DNA of 64,000 bases from Verrucomicrobia subdivision 3 bacterium UBA693 (GCA_002298785.1 DBMR01000059.1:283666-347665); one strand, 5' to 3'. Shown: positions 43,999-53,881, counted from the first letter of the stretch. Numbers and translations are program-made. Notes: generated by a model from the sequence alone, not told the origin.

Positions 43999-45522
43999 TC
44001 ACCGCTGCCCATCTACTCCGGCCGGAGGTTGCTTGTCTGCAAATTGGTCTTCATCCTTCAGCTCCTTTTTCAGTCGATAGAGTTCCGCTTTCAAGGCCTT
44101 GACCGTCTCCTGTTGTGCTGGTTCGGAATAGAGGTTGTGCATTTCATCGGGATCCGTAAGCAGGTTGAACATCTCCCACTGGTCCTTCTTCCAGAAATAG
44201 ATGAGCTTGTGGGTTTCTGCCCGGAGACCGTAATGCGCCCGCGTATTGTGATCGCCCGGATCATGATAGTAACGGTAATAGAACCCGGTGCGCCAATTCT
44301 CCGGCTTCTTTCCGAGGAACAGTGGGATCAGGGAGACGCCCTGCATGTCGTCGGGAACCTTAAGGCCTGCCGCGTCCATGAAGGTAGGTGCGAAATCCGG
44401 GTTGATGGCCAGGGCCGTCTGCACGGTCCCGGGTTGGATGTGACCAGGCCAGCGAACCAGAAAAGGCATACGGATGGAGGGTTCATACATGAACCGCTTG
44501 TCGTACAGGCCATGGTCACCAAGGAAGAAACCTTGATCGCTGGTATAGATCACGATGGTATTGGTAGCGAGCTTTTCCGTGTCCAGGTATTCCAGGAGGC
44601 GTCCAACGCTGTCATCAACGGACTGGATGCACGCCAGGTAATCCTGCATGTAGCGCTGGTACTTCCACGCATCAAGCGCCGCGCCGGTTAACTTTTTCGA
44701 AACGCCGTCAATCACGGTTTCAACTTCCGTGGGCTTGACGCCGAGCCAGGCGTTGCGGGCCGGTCCCTCCAAATCCGCTGGTGGGGTAAGTTTCAAATCC
44801 CGCCGAGTCAGGTCGGTAAAAACCTTTTGCTGGCATTCCTTGATGGCATCGGAGCGGGTCTCGTAATCGTCTCGCAGGGTCGTTGGTTCGGGAATCTTCC
44901 GCGCGGCAAAAGAGTTGCGGTATTTGGGTTCGGGTTCCCAGGAACGATGCGGCGCCTTGTGATGGCACATCAAGAAGAATGGTTTGTCCTTGGGCCGTTC
45001 GCGCAGAAAATCCAGGGCCAGGTCGGTGATGATTCCGGTGACGTAGCCTTTAATCACGCGCCGCCCATGCACATCAAGGAATGCCGGATCAAAGTAGAGC
45101 CCCTGGCCGGGAAGAATCGTCCATGAATCAAATCCGGTAGGATCGCTTCCCAAATGCCACTTGCCGATCATACCCGTGTGATAACCTGCCGCCTGGAGGT
45201 ATTTCGCCACGGTCGGTTGTGAGCCGTCAAATCGGTTGAAGACTGGGGTCCCATTGATGTGACTGTATTTACCGGTCAGGATCGTGGCCCGACTGGGAGT
45301 GCAAATGGAGTTAACGGCAAAGCAACGATCGAAGCGCATGCCCTCTTTGCCTAATCGATCCAAACTCGGCGTCGTATTGACCCGGCTGCCATAGGCGCTG
45401 ATGGCGTGCGCCGCATGGTCGTCGCTCATGATGAACAGGATGTTGGGAGGCTGGGCAGCCGGCAGTTCGCAAGTGACTAGCCCCGCGACAATGAGAGACA
45501 GCAGACGGACCTGGATGTTCAT
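43999..45522 (-). CDS. Secreted formylglycine-dependent sulfatase
   Basis: Arylsulfatase-family hydrolase of 507 residues with a signal peptide (about 1-23, ending LPAA). The N-terminal metal site is D34-D35 in FIMSDDHAAHA, and the active-site motif is C74-T-P-S-R78 in ICTPSRATILTGKYSH, where Cys would be converted to formylglycine. Further family motifs are GYHTGMIGKWHLG (second metal/substrate region), CHHKAPHRSW and VIYTSDQGFFLGDHG. Its C-terminal length fits the choline-sulfatase/iduronate-sulfatase-like group used in breakdown of sulfated polysaccharides or glycosaminoglycans. Maturation needs an anaerobic or aerobic formylglycine-generating enzyme that is not in the window. Confidence 0.93.
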   Translation of the reverse strand: MNIQVRLLSLIVAGLVTCELPAAQPPNILFIMSDDHAAHAISAYGSRVNTTPSLDRLGKEGMRFDRCFAVNSICTPSRATILTGKYSHINGTPVFNRFDGSQPTVAKYLQAAGYHTGMIGKWHLGSDPTGFDSWTILPGQGLYFDPAFLDVHGRRVIKGYVTGIITDLALDFLRERPKDKPFFLMCHHKAPHRSWEPEPKYRNSFAARKIPEPTTLRDDYETRSDAIKECQQKVFTDLTRRDLKLTPPADLEGPARNAWLGVKPTEVETVIDGVSKKLTGAALDAWKYQRYMQDYLACIQSVDDSVGRLLEYLDTEKLATNTIVIYTSDQGFFLGDHGLYDKRFMYEPSIRMPFLVRWPGHIQPGTVQTALAINPDFAPTFMDAAGLKVPDDMQGVSLIPLFLGKKPENWRTGFYYRYYHDPGDHNTRAHYGLRAETHKLIYFWKKDQWEMFNLLTDPDEMHNLYSEPAQQETVKALKAELYRLKKELKDEDQFADKQPPAGVDGQR

Positions 45523-45615
45523 GCAATTCCAGATTAGCCGCGCGGACCGTTAAGAAAAGGCCAAAACCATGGCAAGCCAGATTGATTTGTCGCGCGATTG
45601 TGCCAAGTTGAGGTT

Positions 45616-46134
45616 ATGAAAACGAGGACTCACTCCCGCCGGACCGCCCGTAAGGCGGCTGCCACCAGCGACGTGATTCCAGCCACATCGACACAGAAAG
45701 GTATCCCGGTCAAATGGCGCACGGCTTACCGGCGCTTGACCGAGTTGCTGGAACACTTGCAGCAAGAGCGCCAGGTGCTCGAACACGACGCCGCGGAAGA
45801 GACCCCAAGCTTTAGCTTGCACCAGGCTGATGCCGGCACCGATACCTATGACCGGGACCTGGCGCTGGGCATGCTCTCCGCCGAGCAGGATGCGGTCTAT
45901 CAGGTTGAGCAAGCCCTGGATCGCATCCGCCAGGGCACTTACGGCATTTGTGAACTGACGGGCAAACCCATTAATCGCGCCCGTTTGGATGAGATTCCTT
46001 GGACCCGATTCTCCGTCTCCGCAGAGGCGCAACTCGAGCGACAGGGCATGGCGCGCCGAGCCAGCCTCGGCCCGCGTGAGTCTGTCGCAAGGGTTAAAGT
46101 GCCTGGCGAGAGTGAACAGGAATCCGAGGAATAA
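45616..46134 (+). CDS. DksA/TraR-family protein with a degenerate zinc finger
   Basis: Cytosolic protein of 172 residues. The start is ATG 45616 behind TTGAGG; the in-frame extension from 45598 is unlikely. A helical coiled-coil part (about 38-105) is followed by a DksA-type hook: GTYGICELTGKPINRARLDE then IPWTRFSVSAEAQLE. In canonical DksA this region carries four zinc cysteines. Here only C112 remains, with TG in place of the second cysteine and no cysteines after the helix, so zinc binding is lost, as in the cysteine-poor DksA variants. The family binds the RNA polymerase secondary channel and alters promoter response with ppGpp; whether this member does so is inference. Confidence 0.78.
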   Translation: MKTRTHSRRTARKAAATSDVIPATSTQKGIPVKWRTAYRRLTELLEHLQQERQVLEHDAAEETPSFSLHQADAGTDTYDRDLALGMLSAEQDAVYQVEQALDRIRQGTYGICELTGKPINRARLDEIPWTRFSVSAEAQLERQGMARRASLGPRESVARVKVPGESEQESEE

Positions 46135-46381
46135 GCCACGAAGGGCTCAGCTCCCCTGCCCTGAGCCGAATAGCAGATAGGCTCAACCGGATGGATCGGA
46201 TCAGGAGCTGCACCACCGGTCCTGCGGTGAATCTGGAGTTTGCGGCCTGAAAATGATTCTGCGGACGCTCCTGTGGCCCGTACCATCTCGGTCTCAGGTC
46301 TGACAACCCTCCCAGGGAAATTCATTCCGGGTCTTTGCGAGCGTTACGGGCAACTTGACTGGCGGCAGGAAGGTTATATCA
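46135..46381. other. Intergenic stretch upstream of clpB
   Basis: About 247 bp with no gene. I looked for a heat-shock promoter and for a CIRCE operator (TTAGCACTC inverted repeat) and found neither. The Shine-Dalgarno GGAAGG of clpB is near its right end. Confidence 0.4.
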
Positions 46382-49000
46382 GTGAACTATATGCAACTGG
46401 ATCGGTTGACAATTAAATCGCAGGAAGCGCTGCAAGAGGCGCAACACATCGCTCAGTCCCATTCGCACCAGGAAGTCGACGGGGAGCATCTCCTGTTGGC
46501 CATGATCGGTCAGGCCGAGAGCCTGATTCCAGATCTGCTGGAAAAGGTCGGTGTGCCGCCTGCCCGGTTGAAGCCGGAATTGGAGCGCGAACTCCAACGG
46601 CGTTACCAGGTGAAGGGAAGCAGCGCCGAACCCTACCTGAGTGCCGACTTGCGTAAAGTGTTGGCGACCGCGCAAGAAGAGGCCTCTAAGCTCAAAGACG
46701 AATACATTAGCACCGAGCACTTACTGCTGGGTTTGTTAAGCTCTTCCGGCGCCTCGCTCACGCGAATCCTGTCTGGCGCGGGGTTGAAGCGCGACGCGGT
46801 ACTGCGCGCCCTGGCGGATTTGCGAGGTAATCAACGCGTGACCGATGCCGCACCGGAAGCCAAGTTCCAGGCCCTGGAGAAGTACGGGCGCGACCTTACC
46901 GCATTGGCGCAGCAGGGAAAAATTGACCCAGTGATTGGCCGTGACGATGAAATCCGACGCGTGATGCAGGTTTTGACACGCCGCACCAAAAACAACCCGG
47001 TGCTGATCGGGGAACCGGGCGTGGGCAAGACGGCGATCGCGGAAGGACTCGCCCGGCGCATGGTGAGCGGGGACGTGCCCGAGTCGCTAAAAAGCAAGCG
47101 TCTGGTGGCGATGGATCTGTCGGCGATGATCGCCGGCGCCAAGTATCGCGGCGAATTTGAGGATCGCCTGAAAGCCTTCTTGAAGGAGATCGTCGCCAGC
47201 GAAGGAAAGATTGTGCTGTTTATCGACGAGTTGCACACGTTGGTGGGAGCGGGAGCCGCCGAGGGAGCCACCGACGCTGCGAATATCATGAAGCCCCAGT
47301 TGGCGCGGGGCGAATTGCGCGCGATCGGGGCCACCACATTGGATGAGTACCGGAAGCACATCGAAAAAGATCCAGCCTTGGAACGCCGGTTCCAACCGGT
47401 GCTCGTGGCTGAGCCTGGTGTCGAGGCGACGATCGCCATTCTCCGCGGGCTCAAAGAACGTTACGAAGTTCATCACGGCGCCCGCATCCAAGACTCGGCC
47501 CTCGTCGCCGCGGCCACCTTGTCGCAAAGATACATCACCGATCGTTTCCTTCCAGACAAAGCGATCGATTTGATCGACGAAGCCGCTTCACGCCTGCGGA
47601 TGGAGTTGGACTCCATGCCGACGGAGATTGACCAACTGGAAAGACAAATCCAGCAATTGGAGATCGAACAAAGTGCTTTGCGGCAGGAAAAGGATGCTGA
47701 ATCGCTCGATCGCTTGAAAAAGGTGGACCGGGAACTGGCGAACCTGAAAGAAGAGTCCAACCGCCTTAAAGCCCAATGGCAAAACGAAAAGGCGGCCATC
47801 AATGCCGTCAGCATCATCAACAGCCAAATCGAACAGGCTAAACTGGAATTGGAGTCCGCCCAACGGCAAAACGACCTGAACCTGGCGGCTCAAGTACAAT
47901 ATGGGCGCCTCCCAGACCTTCAGAAAAAGCTAATCGCTGCGGAGCAGGCACTGCGGGACAAGCCGGAAAGTAAAAGACTGTTGCATCAGGAAGTTTCGGC
48001 GGAAGATATCGCGCAGGTGGTGGCCTCCTGGACGGGCATCCCGGTTACTCGCATGTTAGAGACCGAGCGCGACAAATTGGTGAAAATGGAGGATCGCCTC
48101 GAGCAACGCGTAGTGGGCCAACATGACGCCATTCAGGCCGTTGCGAACGCCGTGCGTCGTTCACGCTCGGGGCTGCAGGACCCAAATCGCCCCATTGGTT
48201 CCTTCATCTTCCTGGGACCCACCGGGGTGGGGAAAACCGAGACCGCCCGAGCCCTGGCTGAGTTTCTGTTTGACGACGAAAACTCCATGGTGCGCATTGA
48301 TATGAGCGAATACATGGAGAAACACACGGTCGCGCGACTGATCGGTGCGCCCCCGGGATATGTCGGTTACGAAGAAGGCGGGCAGTTGAGCGAGGCTGTG
48401 CGACGCCGGCCGTATACCGTGGTGCTGTTTGATGAAATCGAGAAGGCGCATCACGATGTATTCAACGTGCTGCTGCAGGTGCTTGATGACGGACGGCTCA
48501 CCGACGGCCAGGGACGAACCGTTGATTTCAAGAACACCATTATCATCATGACGAGCAATATCGGTTCTCCAATCATCCAGGAGTTCTTTGAGACGCGCAA
48601 AATGGGTCCGGAAGAAACCAAGGAGATGGAACGACTCGTGCGCACGGAATTGCGCGGACATTTCCGACCAGAGTTTCTCAATCGCGTCGATGACATCATC
48701 ATCTTCCACAGCTTGAAGGAACAACATCTCGACCGGATTGTAGACATCCAATTGCGGCAATTGTCCAACCGCCTGGCAGCGCGGCAACTCACGCTGAAGG
48801 TGGATCGGACCGCGAAACAACTGGTGGCCAAGGAAGGTTATGATCCCCAATTCGGGGCCCGCCCCTTGAAGCGCGCCATCCAGGATCACTTGCTGGATCC
48901 CCTCGCCACGCGCCTGCTCAAAGGCGACTTCCAGCCGGGAGACCAGATCCTGGTCAGCGCCAAGGGAGGTAAAATCGAATTCACTCGGGAGTCGGCATGA
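46382..49000 (+). CDS. clpB: ATP-dependent disaggregase ClpB
   Basis: Cytosolic AAA+ disaggregase of 872 residues that extracts polypeptides from aggregates with DnaK. The start is GTG 46382 (MNYMQLDRLT) with GGAAGG eight bases upstream; ATG 46391 is an alternative and 46355 has no support. Domains in order: double Clp-N domain (about 1-145), AAA-1 with Walker A GEPGVGKTA and Walker B VLFIDELHTLVGAG, the middle coiled-coil domain rich in E, K and Q (about 400-520), AAA-2 with GPTGVGKTE and VVLFDEIEKAH, and the C-terminal D2-small domain. The pore loops KYRGEFEDR and GYVGYEEGG are intact. ClpA/ClpC are excluded because the long middle domain is present and no ClpP-docking IGF/IGL loop is seen. 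Confidence 0.96.
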   Translation: MNYMQLDRLTIKSQEALQEAQHIAQSHSHQEVDGEHLLLAMIGQAESLIPDLLEKVGVPPARLKPELERELQRRYQVKGSSAEPYLSADLRKVLATAQEEASKLKDEYISTEHLLLGLLSSSGASLTRILSGAGLKRDAVLRALADLRGNQRVTDAAPEAKFQALEKYGRDLTALAQQGKIDPVIGRDDEIRRVMQVLTRRTKNNPVLIGEPGVGKTAIAEGLARRMVSGDVPESLKSKRLVAMDLSAMIAGAKYRGEFEDRLKAFLKEIVASEGKIVLFIDELHTLVGAGAAEGATDAANIMKPQLARGELRAIGATTLDEYRKHIEKDPALERRFQPVLVAEPGVEATIAILRGLKERYEVHHGARIQDSALVAAATLSQRYITDRFLPDKAIDLIDEAASRLRMELDSMPTEIDQLERQIQQLEIEQSALRQEKDAESLDRLKKVDRELANLKEESNRLKAQWQNEKAAINAVSIINSQIEQAKLELESAQRQNDLNLAAQVQYGRLPDLQKKLIAAEQALRDKPESKRLLHQEVSAEDIAQVVASWTGIPVTRMLETERDKLVKMEDRLEQRVVGQHDAIQAVANAVRRSRSGLQDPNRPIGSFIFLGPTGVGKTETARALAEFLFDDENSMVRIDMSEYMEKHTVARLIGAPPGYVGYEEGGQLSEAVRRRPYTVVLFDEIEKAHHDVFNVLLQVLDDGRLTDGQGRTVDFKNTIIIMTSNIGSPIIQEFFETRKMGPEETKEMERLVRTELRGHFRPEFLNRVDDIIIFHSLKEQHLDRIVDIQLRQLSNRLAARQLTLKVDRTAKQLVAKEGYDPQFGARPLKRAIQDHLLDPLATRLLKGDFQPGDQILVSAKGGKIEFTRESA

Positions 49001-49099
49001 ATTAAGTGCTGTTGATACCGTTTATTTCGCGAACTGAAATCGTACGTCGAATGGTTTAAAAACCGCCGACTTGGGCTTATGGTGGACCAGGAGCCAAGC

Positions 49100-49222
49100 A
49101 TGACAATGACCTGGTTCAGTGAGGAGTTTGCAGGACCGACAGTGGAGGACAAGGTGGTCGGGTTGCTCTACGTCGCCTGCCTCATGGCCTTATTTTCCGC
49201 AGCGCTGACGATTATGCTCTAA
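49100..49222 (+). CDS. Small single-span membrane peptide, 40 residues
   Basis: Short frame beginning at ATG 49100 with a well-placed AGGAG seven bases upstream (49089-49093). It encodes an acidic N-terminal half (MTMTWFSEEFAGPTVEDK) and a C-terminal hydrophobic helix (LLYVACLMALFSAALTIML). It begins 99 bp after clpB and could be on the same transcript. No known family comes to mind. The strong ribosome site and membrane-helix composition favour a real small protein over chance. Confidence 0.45.
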   Translation: MTMTWFSEEFAGPTVEDKVVGLLYVACLMALFSAALTIML

Positions 49223-49360
49223 TCCTCGCGCAAACGGAATTCTGGCCGCAGACGGAAAGCTCTGGGGGTATGAACCAGGGGCCGAAAGAAGGGCGCTTGG
49301 CGTTGCGAACCGCCGAATGAAGGTGTTGGTCGGCGGTTCCTGCATTTAGGAGACGAGCGG
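49223..49360. other. Intergenic stretch between convergent genes
   Basis: 138 bp between the small membrane peptide and the end of the ceramidase-like gene. No feature or clear terminator seen. Confidence 0.3.
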
Positions 49361-50647
49361 CTATTTGAGAGCTTCGACTCCGCGCGTAACTCCTTCCAGC
49401 AGAGTGCTTCCCAGGGTCTCGCCGTAGAAGCTCACACTGGCTTCGTATCCACCCTTGCCATACTCCTCGGCCGGAAGAATGTAGCTGACCCACTCGTCGG
49501 CCAATCCTCCGATGGTGACACAAGCGGTGCCGGTAAGTTGTCGAGCTTTGGCTTTTGCTTCCATACCCAATTGCGCCGCCATTTCGCCCGGCACCCCCAC
49601 AATCAACAGGTCACCCACACGCAGTGCGGTGCTGTGCGTCTCCGACGGAACCACCCGGTTCAGAAGTTCCTTCATCATGGCCTCGTTCAAGCCGTACTCC
49701 GTGCCGCCCGTCTTCATGAAATCGGGATGCGGGCGCCGCTGCGGCAACAAAATTCGTTCAGTGTGATAACGCAACACCGGGGCGCTCATCGGTTGAATCT
49801 TCTTCCACATTTCCCATCCCATAATTCCCATCTCTCTCCCGTAGTGCTCAGCTCGTTCCCACCCACTCCCTCCGTCCGATGGGGGCACGGGAGACTGATC
49901 GCCTTCAGCCCCATTGTAGAACAGCACGGTTACGCCCTTTCCGACCAAAGCTTCGATCGTGCGCTGCAGATGTCCCGGCCAATCACCAGAGAACAGCATA
50001 TCCTCCCAATCCATGAAGGTAGGGTGCGCCGTCCAGTTAACCACCACCGCCAGCGGCCGCCCCGAATTGGTATCCAGTCGCGTGATCGTAAGATCCTTAT
50101 CGTGAAGCCCGCCTCCCTTTCGACGGTTGCGGTTGCGATCGGTCACAGGATTCGTCGCTGACCCGATGGTTACGGGGACTGGATCCTTGCAGGCGTCCCG
50201 GATAACCCTGGCCAAAGCGTCAGCGGTATGATCAAACAGCGCCTGCTGGAATATCCCCATTCGCGGAATTCCAAAAGCATTCCCGGGATGAATGGCCATC
50301 ATGTCGATACTGGTGTGCGAATGGCTGGGCAAGAGCATCACCTGGTCGGCATTCCACGTATTCGTATCGAGGCGTTTTATGACCGCGGCTTTGAATCCCG
50401 GCGGGAATGCCAAGACATCCGCAGTGACCATAACAAACTGGCGATCGTCTTGAGAAAACACGAGAGCTTTGGCCCAAACAGAGTCATGCACCCCAATCGC
50501 CGGCTTGCTCATCCGTTCACCATATCCGCCCAAAGCCGCCTTCATTTCCATCGGCGGCGTTAAATTGACTCGTGCGACCCCAGCCCGCAATTCTCCCGCA
50601 GGGGCGGCAACCGGGGTGATCGCCAACAGCAACATCGCGATTTTCAT
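49361..50647 (-). CDS. Neutral/alkaline non-lysosomal ceramidase-like secreted protein
   Basis: Protein of about 428 residues. The start is ATG at 50645-50647, which gives a signal peptide (MKIAMLLLAITPVAAPAGEL); the frame remains open to 50812 but that extension is not secreted-like. The mature part opens GVARVNLTPP and continues LPSHSHTSIDMM (metal-binding His pair), VVVNWTAHPTFM and FYNGAEGDQSP. This is the pattern of the neutral ceramidase N-terminal domain family, which cleaves the amide bond of ceramide or, in many bacterial members, unknown amides. The C-terminal domain of true ceramidases (about 700 residues in total) is absent, so substrate assignment is open. It lies in the same direction as the S9 protease upstream. 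Confidence 0.8.
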   Translation of the reverse strand: MKIAMLLLAITPVAAPAGELRAGVARVNLTPPMEMKAALGGYGERMSKPAIGVHDSVWAKALVFSQDDRQFVMVTADVLAFPPGFKAAVIKRLDTNTWNADQVMLLPSHSHTSIDMMAIHPGNAFGIPRMGIFQQALFDHTADALARVIRDACKDPVPVTIGSATNPVTDRNRNRRKGGGLHDKDLTITRLDTNSGRPLAVVVNWTAHPTFMDWEDMLFSGDWPGHLQRTIEALVGKGVTVLFYNGAEGDQSPVPPSDGGSGWERAEHYGREMGIMGWEMWKKIQPMSAPVLRYHTERILLPQRRPHPDFMKTGGTEYGLNEAMMKELLNRVVPSETHSTALRVGDLLIVGVPGEMAAQLGMEAKAKARQLTGTACVTIGGLADEWVSYILPAEEYGKGGYEASVSFYGETLGSTLLEGVTRGVEALK

Positions 50648-50883
50648 CGTGATGCCGATTCGCCCTCCAAAAACAATCATCCAGGTCGGTCGCGAATTCG
50701 AAATCAATGGCCATTTCATGGATTGAGCTTTGGGATTTAACTGTGAGCAGTCTAGCCCAGTCCACCGGATAATCCAGCCGCCAACGGAGCATAATTGGTT
50801 CTCGAATCTCACCGCCGATGGAACACCACACCCGAACCAGGCAGAACAAACTCATCGGCTTCCCTGATGATCTGACCAACTGA

Positions 50884-53472
50884 TCACTGACGAACCGTCG
50901 ATACCGGTTGCAAATGGCGCACAAAGAAATCTCTCATCCGTCGCTGATAATAATCGCCGCCAGCGCCGTGGCCGCCGTTGGGAATAACCAGCAAATCAAA
51001 ATCCTTCTGTGCGCGAACTAATGCATCCACAAACCGCATGGTGGACTCGGGTGGCACATTTTTGTCCAATTCGCCAACCACGAGAAAAAGGTTGCCCTGC
51101 AATTTGGCGGCATTTTCGATGTTGGAGCATTCGACATATTGCTGACCGACCGGGAAGCCCATCCATTGCTCGTTCCAGGAAGCCTTATCCATGCGATTAT
51201 CGTGGCATCCGGAATTCGCCACCGCTGCTTTGTAGAACTCCGGGTGAAACAGCACCGCCCCACCCGCGTTTTGACCACCTGCGGAGGTGCCGAAGATGCC
51301 GACGCGGGTGATGTCGTAATAGGGGTACTTTTTGGCAATCGCCTGGTGCCACAAAATGCGGTCCGGAAATCCTGCGTCCTTGAGGTTCTTCCAACAAACG
51401 TCATGGAACGCCTTCGAGCGATTCGCGGTGCCCATGCCGTCCACCTGCGTCACGATAAACCCGGCGTCGGTGAGCAGATTGAATCTTGATGAACTCGAAA
51501 AACTCTTCGGCACATAGGCATCCTGCGGGCCCGCGTAAATCTGCTCGATCACCGGATAGCGCTTCGTCGGATCCAGGTTCCGAGGGCGGCAGATGATTCC
51601 CCAAATATCCGTCCGGCCGTCACGACCTTTCTCAACGAACACTTCCGGCGCTTCCCACCCTTTGGCCTTCAGTTCCGAAAGGTCCGCCTCTTCGAGTTTG
51701 CATGCCAACTTCCCATCACTGGCGCGGCGTAATTCAGTCACCGGTGGTTGGTCCACGCGGCTCCAAGTATCCAGGTAATACTTGCGATCCGGAGAAAAGT
51801 CGATCGCGTGCTGTCCGTTCCCCTCTGTTAGCGCCACCAAACCCGAGCCGTCGAAGTTCACCCGATAAAAATGCACGAAATATGGATCCTGCCCTGGCAC
51901 CATCCCGCTTGCCCGAAACCAGATCTGCCGCGCGGATTCATCGATCAGGTCGATCCCACGAACGACCCACTCGCCTTTGGTAATCTGATTCCTGACGCGT
52001 CCCTCCTTCGTATCCACCAGGTACATCTGCCGCCATCCGTCTCGCTCGGAAACGTAAATCATCTCTTCCGAATGTTGTAGCCAATTGACGTAACGCAGGT
52101 GGAGCCCCTCCGTGTGCGCCGTCCAGATGAAGGTGTCGGATTTCTCATCGATCAGGTTGCGCACCTTGCCGGTCGCACATTCCACTTCGATAACCCTCAG
52201 GCGCTGATGACCCCGATCGACTTGCTGCCACGCAAAGCGGGACCCATCTGACCGCCAATGCAGCCGGGGAACCTCTGATTCCGCCTCAAATCTGTCCACC
52301 TCCGGTTTTAGCGGTTTGCGCGTGGCAATATCAAATAGCACCGGCGCGTATTTTGAAAACTTGTCCCCAGGCAGCGCGTAAGGCCGTGTCTCCAGTTGCG
52401 CTCTGCCGCCGTCAGTTGGCGAGGATCGAATCAGATACACCTCCTTTTTTTCGCCCGGTTCAATTCGCCAGGCCACAAGCGTCCGGGATTCCGGCGACCA
52501 CTCCACCCCCCCATAAGACTCCCCTTCCCGGCCGTCCTCGCTTAACTGAATCTCCTCACCACTCTCGGCGCTGAGGAATACATTATGGGCTTTGATAAAG
52601 GCACGCCACTTGCCATCCGGCGAACGGTCAGTTGGAGCCTCGCGGATCCGGCGCTGCGGGGGCGGGACGGCTTGCGGCAGCGGTCGACCACTGTTGATCA
52701 CCGCGAGGTCAGGTCGATCCACCGCCTCAAATACTGCCAGGGTCTCACCTCGCGTATTAGCCACCAGCCACACGTGCCCGCTGAATGTATGCTGTGCGCG
52801 TCGAGTTCCGGGCTCGAGCTTCCCGTAACTCTGGCGTGCACCCTGGTCATCCAGCCAATAGATCTCGACCGCCTTATCGAGTTGATTGACGAAGGTGATC
52901 TCCGTCTCGCCACCGGCAGTTACTGATGGCCGGGGGCGGGATTGGACAGGCAAACCCTCGTTATAAGCGGTTTTGGCCTCGGTTGCTTCCTTCTGCAACG
53001 CGCCGCTTTTCAAGTCGAGCCGCCAGCGGTTGGATCCGCCCAGCAGCAACAGATTCGCTCCATCAGGGCTGAACTCCAGTTCCTCAACCGGCAGATGCTC
53101 CGGGTCGCTGTTTCCCACGATTTGCTGAGCCACTGCCGCATGATCGAATGCCAGCTCACGCACGCCATGTTCAGCGTCCACGAGGACAAACTCGCGTCCG
53201 TTATTGGTCAGATCGTTGCGATACCAGAAGCGAGTGTTTCCAGCAAACCAATGCGGGATCACCTTTGCCCGAGTGACTCCTCCAGCCCTCCCGTTCTCTC
53301 GTGCTCGACGAACCTGCGGCGGCGAACTCAGTTCGTCCACCGCGGAACTTGGCTCGCTCAATTCCGACGGTGAATCCGCAGGCTGGCCCTGGGCAAGGCA
53401 GATCGTGAGGTTGGCCGCCAGCCATAACTGCAGTACAAAACAGATGGCCGCGCCTCTCAATAGAATGGTCAT
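50884..53472 (-). CDS. S9-family prolyl oligopeptidase / dipeptidyl-peptidase-IV-like serine protease
   Basis: Secreted or periplasmic peptidase of about 862 residues. The start is taken at ATG 53470-53472, giving the signal peptide MTILLRGAAICFVLQLWLAA; the frame opens at 53574. The N-terminal two thirds is a DPP-IV-type beta-propeller (FSPDGANLLLLGG, SPDGKWRAFIKAHN and FSPDRKYYLDTWS repeats). The C-terminal alpha/beta hydrolase has the nucleophile motif GIFGTSAGGQ (Ser about residue 727), an acid near the VVGELDKNVPPE segment, and the histidine in NGGHGAGG. The GTSAGG elbow differs from the GWSYGG of classic DPP-IV. It would cut proline-containing peptides, probably for nutrition. It is 237 bp upstream of the ceramidase-like gene. 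Confidence 0.9.
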   Translation of the reverse strand: MTILLRGAAICFVLQLWLAANLTICLAQGQPADSPSELSEPSSAVDELSSPPQVRRARENGRAGGVTRAKVIPHWFAGNTRFWYRNDLTNNGREFVLVDAEHGVRELAFDHAAVAQQIVGNSDPEHLPVEELEFSPDGANLLLLGGSNRWRLDLKSGALQKEATEAKTAYNEGLPVQSRPRPSVTAGGETEITFVNQLDKAVEIYWLDDQGARQSYGKLEPGTRRAQHTFSGHVWLVANTRGETLAVFEAVDRPDLAVINSGRPLPQAVPPPQRRIREAPTDRSPDGKWRAFIKAHNVFLSAESGEEIQLSEDGREGESYGGVEWSPESRTLVAWRIEPGEKKEVYLIRSSPTDGGRAQLETRPYALPGDKFSKYAPVLFDIATRKPLKPEVDRFEAESEVPRLHWRSDGSRFAWQQVDRGHQRLRVIEVECATGKVRNLIDEKSDTFIWTAHTEGLHLRYVNWLQHSEEMIYVSERDGWRQMYLVDTKEGRVRNQITKGEWVVRGIDLIDESARQIWFRASGMVPGQDPYFVHFYRVNFDGSGLVALTEGNGQHAIDFSPDRKYYLDTWSRVDQPPVTELRRASDGKLACKLEEADLSELKAKGWEAPEVFVEKGRDGRTDIWGIICRPRNLDPTKRYPVIEQIYAGPQDAYVPKSFSSSSRFNLLTDAGFIVTQVDGMGTANRSKAFHDVCWKNLKDAGFPDRILWHQAIAKKYPYYDITRVGIFGTSAGGQNAGGAVLFHPEFYKAAVANSGCHDNRMDKASWNEQWMGFPVGQQYVECSNIENAAKLQGNLFLVVGELDKNVPPESTMRFVDALVRAQKDFDLLVIPNGGHGAGGDYYQRRMRDFFVRHLQPVSTVRQ

Positions 53473-53881
53473 ATTGCGTTGGTTCGTGGTTAGTGAAACA
53501 ACTTGCGCCCCTTTCAATACCCGGTTTCCTCCACGGCGAACAGACTTTAAGGACAAACCCGAGATATTCCTCACGCGCTAAACTCTCTGTTGGGCAGCAC
53601 AGGCCTTAATCTCTGTGACCACGGCGCTGGATGTCGCCTCCCAACCTGCCAACACTTGGACGGTCAAAGGCATACTCATCTCCTGGACGTCCTCCGGATA
53701 TGTGGTCGACTCCGCTGTTGCTTTGCACCTCCGCATAACCAATATCGCCTGCCTCCTCGGAGGCCTTTACGCCATCTCCAAGCGGCCGCACCTTAAAGCT
53801 GATTCCAGCATCACATGGGATTGCCAGGAAATTGCTTTTCGCGTGCCCGAAGTTACTGAGGCTCTATCGGTGAACAACCCT
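53473..53881. other. Intergenic stretch
   Basis: About 400 bp between two minus-strand genes. A plus-strand frame (53615-54121) crosses it but overlaps the better-supported minus-strand gene. No tRNA, terminator or promoter stands out. Confidence 0.35.

Noticed and set aside
43751..44080. Plus-strand frame containing PAAGFEPATRSLQNC
   Set aside because: This is the antisense of tRNA-Thr, a common false prediction.
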